Source: Methanomicrobiales archaeon (lineage in GTDB: Archaea > Halobacteriota > Methanomicrobia > Methanomicrobiales > Methanoculleaceae). Taken from it: a stretch of DNA of 5,541 nt. Both the position numbers and the translations under genes were made by a program. The notes below the pieces were generated by a model. The model saw only the letters and a list, made by a program, of their open reading frames with translations. It was not told the DNA's origin and searched no databases. Shown in pieces: positions 1 to 4,929 of the stretch. Location: assembly GCA_012510335.1 (NCBI GenBank), contig JAAZIF010000097.1, forward strand, positions 1 through 5,541, in the 5' to 3' direction. Each line of letters starts with the position of its first letter. Positions within the stretch are counted from its first letter, which is position 1.

Positions 1-704
1 GCCTCGTTGCCGCGCTGTGCAAGCTGCATCAGCGGCGTAAGGTAGGCAGTCGCGAGTTCCTTCTGCTCGTCGTTGCCCTTCAGCAGCAGATAGGCCATGA
101 CGGCGACGTTCCTGATCGCCTGAGGGCATGGGGGACACGACGGCAGGAAGAGATCGACATCGACCACCTCGCTTATGGGCACGTAAGCTTCGTGACCCGG
201 CTGGTTCCACTGACCACCCCGACTGAACCGGGTGATGTTGCCGTAGGCCGCGCAGCCACCGTAGGCTACGAGTATCTTCGACTTCGCCCTTGCTTCCTTC
301 AGTTCTTCTACCGAGATCTTGTCATTAAGACAGCACGATCCCTCGACCAGGCACACGTCCATCTCGGGCACGTGGCGCACATCGACCAGGGTCAGTGCAT
401 AGACCAGATCCGCGTAATCATCGAGCAGCTTGAATAGACCCTCGTAATTATCCGCAAGTGTCACGAGGCATCCAGTACATCCGCTCAGATGCAACTCACC
501 TATAGATATCTTCTCAGCCACAGGCTTTTCCTCCTTTTGTATAACTTCCACCTTCTCTTCTCCAATCACATCAGAGGGCTTTACTGCAGGTTTTGCCTGC
601 GGCGGAGCCGCTGCAGGCTTACTTTCCGGTCGCCTCACCGGTTTCTCCGGCGGTCTCTCCCGGCGCCCAAAGATGATTTCCTTGATGGTTGATAGCAGCC
701 CCAT
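1..704 (-). CDS. frhG: Coenzyme F420-reducing [NiFe] hydrogenase, gamma (small, Fe-S) subunit; 3' end outside window
   Basis: I translated this by hand: 234 codons are visible from ATG 704 to the window edge, with no stop. The hydrogenase small-subunit core begins near residue 63 and contains a CTGC motif (C76, C79), GGCAAYG (C151) and SCPPCP (C190), which supply ligands of the [4Fe-4S] cluster next to the NiFe site. The FTRxxxGGQWNQP-like stretch and the AYLTPLMQLAQRGNE stretch near the edge are typical of FrhG. The ferredoxin-like domain with two more clusters should follow beyond base 1. Electrons pass from FrhA through this subunit to FrhB and F420. Residues 1-61 are unusual: an amphipathic segment (GLLSTIKEIIF) followed by a Pro/Lys/Arg/Ala/Glu-rich linker. 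Family members as I recall them start near residue 62, where a GTG at 521 has a GGAGG eight bases upstream. I kept the long start because the linker has a proline every fourth residue and coding-like codon structure. Function is near certain; the start is not. Confidence 0.9.
   Translation of the reverse strand, partial: MGLLSTIKEIIFGRRERPPEKPVRRPESKPAAAPPQAKPAVKPSDVIGEEKVEVIQKEEKPVAEKISIGELHLSGCTGCLVTLADNYEGLFKLLDDYADLVYALTLVDVRHVPEMDVCLVEGSCCLNDKISVEELKEARAKSKILVAYGGCAAYGNITRFSRGGQWNQPGHEAYVPISEVVDVDLFLPSCPPCPQAIRNVAVMAYLLLKGNDEQKELATAYLTPLMQLAQRGNE
519..534 (-). promoter_or_regulatory. Internal ribosome binding site and alternative GTG start of frhG
   Basis: On the minus strand GGAGG (534-530) is followed after eight bases by GTG (521-519). 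The protein from there begins (M)AEKISIGELHLSGCTGC, which is where the conserved FrhG core starts. This is a stronger site than anything in front of ATG 704, where only a loose GGGGT (about 714-710) is seen. The caution is that the same bases also encode Lys-Glu-Glu-Lys in the longer frame, and such codons produce a purine-rich string by themselves. It could be the sole start, a second start, or coincidence. Confidence 0.5.
603..662 (-). repeat. Imperfect 12-base tandem repeat encoding an xxxP tetrapeptide linker in FrhG
   Basis: Read in the frhG frame, five consecutive four-codon units end in proline: RERP, PEKP, VRRP, ESKP and AAAP, followed by PQAKP and AVKP. The first three units also match at DNA level (CCGGAGAGACCG and CCGGAGAAACCG are nearly identical, and GTGAGGCGACCG is related). 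In the overlapping frhD frame the same bases give a Gly-Glu-Thr-rich tail. The proline periodicity suggests that the frhG frame is the one maintained and that it encodes an extended flexible linker. Confidence 0.55.
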
Positions 705-1170
705 ACTCTACCCCAATCTTTTCCAGTACGATATGCACTGCTCTGGGAATGGCCCTCTCAACCTCCTCAGTGAGCCCTAGTTCAAACTCATTGGTAGTGA
801 CACGCTCTGGCTGGCATCCGATGATCGTGATATCGATTATGTCTTTCAGTCTCTGCAGCGGCTCCGAGAGATCCCATGAGTGGACATCCCGGTACGCACC
901 CGGCGGCAGGTCTTCAGGTCGGAGGATCGTCACATCACCGGGTTTTGCGCCGAAATCGGCGGTATCGATGATGATCAGCTTCTTCACCGGCACCTCTGCA
1001 TCTTCCATCAGGGTGAAGAGGAAGTGAGGGGCGCCAAGGCCGGCATCGATGACCTTGACGTTGTCGGGCAGTTGTAGCTTCTTGAGTACTTCCACGACTG
1101 CGGGGCCAAACCCGTCATCTCCGTAGAGGGGGTTGCCGCATCCTGCGATCACAATTTCACGGAATAGCAT
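619..1170 (-). CDS. frhD: F420 hydrogenase maturation endopeptidase FrhD (HycI/HybD family)
   Basis: FrhD is the nickel-dependent endopeptidase that removes the C-terminal peptide of the FrhA precursor after NiFe insertion. The 183-residue product opens with the family signature GCGNPLYGDDG (residues 10-20). D18 (or D19), D69 in IIIDTAD and H97 in DVHSWDL are the likely nickel-contacting residues by analogy with the HybD protease. GCQPERV (118-124) is also typical. The ATG at 1170 lies 12 bases after the frhA stop with no strong ribosome binding site, so translation is probably coupled to frhA. Homologues as I recall are about 155-165 residues. Residues 157-183 (a GETAGETGEATG-type tail) lie wholly over the 5' end of frhG in another frame and look like a by-product of the overlap. 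It is encoded directly next to its substrate gene. Confidence 0.93.
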   Translation of the reverse strand: MLFREIVIAGCGNPLYGDDGFGPAVVEVLKKLQLPDNVKVIDAGLGAPHFLFTLMEDAEVPVKKLIIIDTADFGAKPGDVTILRPEDLPPGAYRDVHSWDLSEPLQRLKDIIDITIIGCQPERVTTNEFELGLTEEVERAIPRAVHIVLEKIGVEYGAAINHQGNHLWAPGETAGETGEATGK

Positions 1171-1182
1171 GCCTGGTTACGC

Positions 1183-2550
1183 TCACTGAATGAGTTTCTG
1201 GGCCACTAACCTCTTGTCTTCGTCGATGACCAGCATGTGCGTCGCACATGAGACGCAGGGGTCATACGCACGCACGATAACCTCCGCGATCCGCCAGGGT
1301 GCGCCTGTCAATGCACGGCTGCACGTCGGGAAGTTCCATGTGGTCGGGACGAGCAACGAGAAGTACTGGACCCTGCCGTCCTTGACACGGGTGAGATGGA
1401 CGTCGGTCCCACGGGGAGCCTCGTTTGCAGCCCATCCGAGGGAGCCGTCGCCCTGCGGGATATCGTCTGCGAGCACGGGTCCGGAGGTGTTGAGCGCGTC
1501 CACGGCGTCGATGATGCCGTACATGGTCTCGGGGAACTCCATCTGGCGCGCGATCTGCAGGCCCATGGCTCCTCTCCCGTCGTAGTTCCTGAACTGGACC
1601 AGGCGCGCACGCGGCCCGACCTCAACAGGCTGGCCGTCGTAGAGCGGGACGCCTGTGCAGGCCTCCATCTGGGGCCAGGTCTTCGTCCCTACAGGTGTGG
1701 TACCGCCTATCGGGTAGTTCGGGTCAGCCTCGGTAACCTCCATCTCCCCCATATACCAGTCCCAGGGACGGACCTCGGTGAACCGCTCGGGGAACCAGGT
1801 CGGGTTCTCGTCGAGGCTCGAGCTGCCGTAGACCGGTGCTGTGGCCATGTAGCCCTGGTTGTGGTAGCCGAGATCGTCTGGGATGGGCACCTCAACACCG
1901 CCGACCATGGTGGTTCCGCGCGTCTGGAAGTCCTTGAATACCGAGATCATGAACTCCATGTGATCCCTGGCGAGAAGCCGGCCTTCTTTCGCGAGATCGT
2001 AGATCTTCGCCTTCGCGCGTGGGGTGATGTTTTTGTACATACCGCCGACGCGGGGGTTGCTCGGGTGGATGGCTTCTCCACCTACGATCTCACCGATGGT
2101 CTGGGCGATCTCACGGAGCCGCTGGATCCGGAGGGCAACGCTCCTGACCGGCTCTTCTTTGGTGAACGGGTTGATCTTCGTATCCGTCCCCGGGATATGC
2201 ATGTCCGGTAGGGATAGAATGTTATGCAGGGCGTGGCTGTGCATCCTGTTTGCACACTGCAGGATGTAGCGCAGGAGTTTTGCGTCCTCAGGAACCTCGC
2301 ACCCGATGGATGCCTCCATCGCCTCAACGCCCGCCAGGGTATGTGCGATAGGGCAGATGCCGCAGACGCGCGATGCAATCTTTGGAACCTGCTCCATCGT
2401 CTTGCCGATGGCGAGCTTCTCGACACCCCTCACCGGGGTGATGCTGAGCCAGTCTCCGCGCTCGATGATGCCTTCATCATTAACTTTTAGAACGAGCTTT
2501 GAGTGGCCTTCATGTCTCGTTGTTGGGGAAATCTCTACAACTTTCGACAA
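1183..2550 (-). CDS. frhA: Coenzyme F420-reducing [NiFe] hydrogenase, alpha (large, NiFe) subunit
   Basis: This catalytic subunit splits H2 at the NiFe(CN)2CO centre. From TTG 2550 the product is 455 residues, close to the length I recall for Methanosarcina-type FrhA. The N-terminal nickel motif RVCGICPIAHT places C63 and C66, and the C-terminal motif DPCVSCATH places C432 and C435, giving the four cysteine ligands. The site uses cysteine, not selenocysteine. Cleavage by FrhD is expected after H438, releasing the 17-residue peptide MLVIDEDKRLVAQKLIQ. HPSNPRVGG is also characteristic. I chose TTG because the family N-terminus (M)SKVVEISPTTRHEGHSKL begins there and GAGG (2562-2559) sits eight bases upstream. 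The frame is open up to GTG 2631, adding 27 residues that look unlike the family and lack a ribosome binding site. It is the first gene of the operon. Confidence 0.95.
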   Translation of the reverse strand: MSKVVEISPTTRHEGHSKLVLKVNDEGIIERGDWLSITPVRGVEKLAIGKTMEQVPKIASRVCGICPIAHTLAGVEAMEASIGCEVPEDAKLLRYILQCANRMHSHALHNILSLPDMHIPGTDTKINPFTKEEPVRSVALRIQRLREIAQTIGEIVGGEAIHPSNPRVGGMYKNITPRAKAKIYDLAKEGRLLARDHMEFMISVFKDFQTRGTTMVGGVEVPIPDDLGYHNQGYMATAPVYGSSSLDENPTWFPERFTEVRPWDWYMGEMEVTEADPNYPIGGTTPVGTKTWPQMEACTGVPLYDGQPVEVGPRARLVQFRNYDGRGAMGLQIARQMEFPETMYGIIDAVDALNTSGPVLADDIPQGDGSLGWAANEAPRGTDVHLTRVKDGRVQYFSLLVPTTWNFPTCSRALTGAPWRIAEVIVRAYDPCVSCATHMLVIDEDKRLVAQKLIQ

Positions 2551-2562
2551 ATGTATCGCCTC
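2548..2562 (-). promoter_or_regulatory. Ribosome binding site deciding the TTG start of frhA
   Basis: GAGG at 2562-2559 on the minus strand is followed after eight bases by TTG (2550-2548), which is immediately followed by SKVVEISPTTRHEGH, the usual FrhA N-terminus. Upstream in-frame alternatives, GTG 2631 and ATG 2610, have no purine-rich element in front of them. Confidence 0.65.
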
Positions 2563-2623
2563 ATTCCGATATTCTGTTGTTCTGAATGCTATACCGGTGT
2601 TACCACGCATTTTTGCACTGGAA

Positions 2624-2639
2624 ACGTACACTGGTACGT
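2624..2639. repeat. Perfect 6-base inverted repeat with 4-base spacer at the start of the frhA transcript
   Basis: The sequence ACGTAC-ACTG-GTACGT is a perfect dyad. It lies about 30 bases downstream of the frhA TATA-like element, at or just after the predicted transcription start, and about 75 bases ahead of the TTG start. It could be a repressor site or a hairpin at the 5' end of the mRNA. A dyad of this size can arise by chance. Confidence 0.4.
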
Positions 2640-2664
2640 CGAAGAGGAATATGATTAAAACAGA

Positions 2665-2678
2665 GTTTATAACTTTCG
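2665..2678 (-). promoter_or_regulatory. Candidate archaeal promoter (BRE + TATA) for the frhADG operon
   Basis: The minus strand reads CGAAAGTTATAAAC. TTATAAA is a good TATA box, and the purine-rich CGAAAG just upstream fits a TFB recognition element. A start about 25 bases downstream would fall near 2643-2645, giving an untranslated leader of roughly 95 bases before the TTG start of frhA. The surrounding gap is markedly AT-rich. A further AT-rich element, CATATTAATAAAC (about 2744-2756, minus), could be a second, more distant promoter. Confidence 0.55.
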
Positions 2679-2763
2679 CTCGATATTGATCTGGATCTTA
2701 TGAATTCCAGAACTCATATGAAGCATTGTTAAAATGGGTTGATAGTTTATTAATATGGATCGA

Positions 2764-2793
2764 CCTGCTACAAAAATAGCAGGATTGTTCCTG
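2764..2793 (-). terminator. Stem-loop(s) just downstream of mptA, possible terminator
   Basis: A 7-base perfect stem CCTGCTA / TAGCAGG (2764-2770 with 2777-2783, 6-base loop) begins about a dozen bases after the mptA stop. A second stem, CAGGA / TCCTG (2780-2784 with 2789-2793), shares bases with the first, so only one can form at a time. No long T-run follows on the minus strand, so simple archaeal T-tract termination is not obvious. It may instead stabilise the mptA mRNA 3' end. The rest of the gap from here to frhA holds only the frhA promoter region. Confidence 0.4.
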
Positions 2794-2795
2794 GG

Positions 2796-3737
2796 TTATA
2801 ACGCTCCCTCATCCATCTCCGCGACGAGTTCGGCTATCGTCGCCTTCCGTTCTGCGTATGCATCATGCTGGTGGATACTCTCCTCATTTGTCTGTTTTAT
2901 GGTTATCACGGAATCTCCAGGGAGATATCGGAATTGCGCGATCACCTTGCGGGCCATCTCGCGGACACAGTCTTCAACGAACCGGGGGTTCTTGTGGGCC
3001 TCCATCACGACAAAACTCTCGTCACCCCGCTTGAGGAGTTCGTATATGCGCGCACTCATGGAGTCCTTCAGGATCTTTATGATCTTCTCAAGGCTGACGC
3101 GCTGGTCGTCGTCGGTCTCGACGCAGAGGAAACCCCGCCCGCGCTGGTTGTGCGTGGCCATCGGCACCTCGTTGAAGAATGCCTCGATCGTATCCTCCGC
3201 CACGCCGAGGTTCTCGAGTACGTGCAGAGCATGGTCCATCATGATATTCTGGGCGCATGGGCAGGCGGTCATCCCGGTCACTTCGGCGCCGATACTCTTC
3301 CTGATGATCGGGCTTCCATCGTTTCTCTGGGCAACCGCGCTTGCATGAACACTCACCACTTCATGGCAGCTGGTCTCACTGACCGGCGTCTCCCGCCGGA
3401 TCATGAACTGGCTGTGCATCCGGACCTCGGTCCGCTCCGCGTACTCATGCCGGTCGAGGAGTTTCCGCGCTACCACACTGCAGAGCTCCTCGATCACCTT
3501 TACCTCCCCGTCGATGGCCTGCTGCAACACTTCGTCGATGACCTCGAAGTTGCGGGAGAGGTTTGCACCCTTGAGACTGCCCGGCAGGTCGACGAATACA
3601 TCAAAGTTGGAGATGAAGATGACCGGCCGTTTGCCGGGGCGAGCAACTTCGACGAGTTTTTGAACGTTTTTTACACCCACCCTGGTCAGGTTGATACGAA
3701 CCTCCGGCAGGCTGGACTGGACATCTGGCAGTTCCAT
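2796..3737 (-). CDS. mptA: GTP cyclohydrolase IV, methanopterin biosynthesis (MptA)
   Basis: MptA is an Fe(II)-dependent enzyme of the GTP cyclohydrolase IB/FolE2 superfamily. It turns GTP into 7,8-dihydroneopterin 2',3'-cyclic phosphate, the first step towards the pterin of tetrahydromethanopterin or tetrahydrosarcinapterin. The 313-residue length fits MptA. Visible motifs are EVTGMTACPCAQ (152-163, with C159 the likely catalytic or metal-site cysteine), MATHNQRGRG (193-202, H196 matching the HNQR histidine of FolE2) and MEAHKNPRFVED (245-256). The N-terminal DVQSSLPEVRINLTRVGV stretch is also typical. ATG 3737 has GAGGA (3748-3744) six bases upstream, giving a clear start. It is divergent from ilvC and transcribed towards frhA on the same strand, separated from frhA by about 245 bases with its own promoter, so it is probably an independent unit. 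Confidence 0.93.
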   Translation of the reverse strand: MELPDVQSSLPEVRINLTRVGVKNVQKLVEVARPGKRPVIFISNFDVFVDLPGSLKGANLSRNFEVIDEVLQQAIDGEVKVIEELCSVVARKLLDRHEYAERTEVRMHSQFMIRRETPVSETSCHEVVSVHASAVAQRNDGSPIIRKSIGAEVTGMTACPCAQNIMMDHALHVLENLGVAEDTIEAFFNEVPMATHNQRGRGFLCVETDDDQRVSLEKIIKILKDSMSARIYELLKRGDESFVVMEAHKNPRFVEDCVREMARKVIAQFRYLPGDSVITIKQTNEESIHQHDAYAERKATIAELVAEMDEGAL

Positions 3738-3775
3738 CTCAAATCCTCAAATTTGTATATAGAGAATAAGGTTTC

Positions 3776-3814
3776 TCCTCATGGACTTTAAATAACTCTC
3801 CTGCGGCATGAGGA
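3776..3814. promoter_or_regulatory. Inverted repeat enclosing a two-way TATA element between mptA and ilvC
   Basis: TCCTCATG (3776-3783) and CATGAGGA (3807-3814) form a perfect 8-base dyad with a 23-base spacer; half-site centres are 31 bases apart, about three helical turns. Inside lies TTTAAATA (3788-3795), which matches the archaeal TATA consensus on the plus strand for ilvC and reads TATTTAAA on the minus strand for mptA. Starts about 25 bases away would be near 3816 (ilvC) and 3765 (mptA), leaving leaders of about 50 and 28 bases that keep both ribosome binding sites. A protein bound to the dyad could control both genes. Binding is inferred, not seen. Confidence 0.45.
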
Positions 3815-3851
3815 TTTTTGATACAATGTTTATTATCTTTGCTGTCTAACC

Positions 3852-3868
3852 GGAGGTGAGTATATATG
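3852..3868 (+). promoter_or_regulatory. Strong ribosome binding site of ilvC
   Basis: GGAGGTGA (3852-3859) is an almost full complement of the 16S rRNA 3' end and lies six bases before ATG 3866, fixing the ilvC start. Confidence 0.85.
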
Positions 3869-4855
3869 GTGCAGAAGTATTATGAGTCCGATGTTGACCC
3901 CGGCGTCCTGGAGGGCAGGACGATCGCGGTCATCGGTTACGGCTCCCAGGGTCGCGGGCAGGCGCTTAACCTGCGTGATTCGGGCTGCCATGTCATCATC
4001 GGCCTGCGGCCGGGTGGCAGCTGGCAGAGGGCTTCAGAGGATGGGTTTGAGGTCTATCCGGTGGCGGATGCGGTCAGGCGCGCTGATGTCGTCCAGATCC
4101 TCCTTCCCGACGAGACCCAGGGGGGTGTCTACCGCGCCGAGATCGGCCCGCATCTCAAGGAGAACGCCTGCCTGTCCTTCTCGCACGGGTTTAACATCCA
4201 CTACGGGCAGATCGTCCCCCCGCCCACGATCGATGTCATCATGGTCGCCCCGAAAGGGCCCGGCCACATGGTCCGGCGGACATACGAGGAGGGGAAGGGT
4301 GTCCCGGCGCTCATCGCTGTCCACCAGAACCACACCGGGAGGGCGCACTCCATCGCGCTTGCCTATGCCCGGGGGATCGGTGCAACCCGCGCGGTGGTGC
4401 TCGAGACGACGTTTGCAGAGGAGACCGAGACCGATCTCTTCGGGGAGCAGGCGGTCCTCTGCGGCGGGGTGACATCGCTCATCAAGGCCGGGTTCGAGAT
4501 CCTGGTGGGGGCCGGCTACTCCCCTGAGATGGCATACCTCGAGGTTCTGCACGAGATGAAGCTCATCGTCGACCTCATCTACGAGGGCGGGTTTACCGGG
4601 ATGCGCGACTCGATCAGCAACACCGCCCAGTATGGTGACCTGACGCGCGGTCCGCGCGTCATAGGGCCGAAGACCCACGAGGCGATGCAGGAGATCCTCG
4701 CGGAGATCCAGAGCGGCGAGTTTGCGCGGGAGTGGATGCTTGAGAACATGGTCAACCGCCCGGTATTCTCCGCGCTGACGAAGGCAGGCGAGGAGCACCA
4801 GATCGAGCAGATCGGCCGGGAGATCCGTGGGTTCATGCCACAGTTCAAGAAATAA
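3866..4855 (+). CDS. ilvC: Ketol-acid reductoisomerase (class I)
   Basis: This enzyme isomerises and reduces acetolactate (or acetohydroxybutyrate) to the dihydroxy acid in valine, leucine and isoleucine synthesis, using NAD(P)H and Mg2+. The 329-residue length is that of class I. The Rossmann motif GYGSQG is at 24-29. Catalytic residues sit exactly at canonical class I positions: H107 in SHGFNI, K130 in APKGPGH, D190 and E194 in [13 protein letters not shown]226 and E230 in [19 protein letters not shown], and S251 in [10 protein letters not shown]. The cofactor loop after strand 2 ([11 protein letters not shown], 46-56) seems one residue shorter than the common GLRxGSxSW form, so NADH versus NADPH preference is open. 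After GSQG it has RGQ where many have HAQ. Acetolactate synthase genes often lie upstream of ilvC but are not here, so ilvC appears monocistronic. Confidence 0.96.
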   Translation: MVQKYYESDVDPGVLEGRTIAVIGYGSQGRGQALNLRDSGCHVIIGLRPGGSWQRASEDGFEVYPVADAVRRADVVQILLPDETQGGVYRAEIGPHLKENACLSFSHGFNIHYGQIVPPPTIDVIMVAPKGPGHMVRRTYEEGKGVPALIAVHQNHTGRAHSIALAYARGIGATRAVVLETTFAEETETDLFGEQAVLCGGVTSLIKAGFEILVGAGYSPEMAYLEVLHEMKLIVDLIYEGGFTGMRDSISNTAQYGDLTRGPRVIGPKTHEAMQEILAEIQSGEFAREWMLENMVNRPVFSALTKAGEEHQIEQIGREIRGFMPQFKK

Positions 4856-4866
4856 TCTCTTCTCAC

Positions 4867-4872
4867 TTTTTT
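4867..4872 (+). terminator. T-tract terminator after ilvC
   Basis: A run of six T residues inside a pyrimidine-rich stretch starts 11 bases after the ilvC stop, the usual form of an archaeal intrinsic terminator. A small dyad, ATGCG-ATCC-CGCAT (4882-4895), follows and could serve either convergent gene. On the minus strand a TTTTT (4916-4912) sits 13 bases beyond the purL stop and may end that transcript. Confidence 0.5.
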
Positions 4873-4929
4873 CAAGACCTGATGCGATCCCGCATGCGGC
4901 CGGCGGCGTGGCAAAAATGGGCGGGTCGG

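Noticed and set aside
192..692. Two small plus-strand open frames (192-437 and 489-692)
   Set aside because: Both lie opposite the frhG coding frame, which I could read without interruption across this whole stretch.
1234..1260. Possible selenocysteine in FrhA
   Set aside because: The C-terminal motif is encoded as DPCVSCATH with ordinary cysteine codons and there is no in-frame TGA, so this is the cysteine-type enzyme.
1396..2211. Long plus-strand open frame (271 codons) opposite frhA
   Set aside because: It lies entirely antisense to the strongly recognised frhA. Its translation has no family resemblance, and its openness follows from the GC-rich codon use of frhA.
3755..3762. TATATA at 3756-3761 as the mptA promoter
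   Set aside because: A start 25 bases downstream would fall inside or after the mptA start codon and lose the GAGGA ribosome binding site. TTTAAATA further upstream fits better.
2865..3791. Long plus-strand open frame (308 codons) opposite mptA
   Set aside because: It is a mirror of the mptA coding frame, with no recognisable domain and no ribosome binding site near its start. mptA has complete motifs and a clear start.
4034..4798. Minus-strand open frame (254 codons) opposite ilvC
   Set aside because: It is fully antisense to ilvC, which has all catalytic residues at canonical positions. The antisense product is Leu/Asp/Arg-rich shadow sequence.
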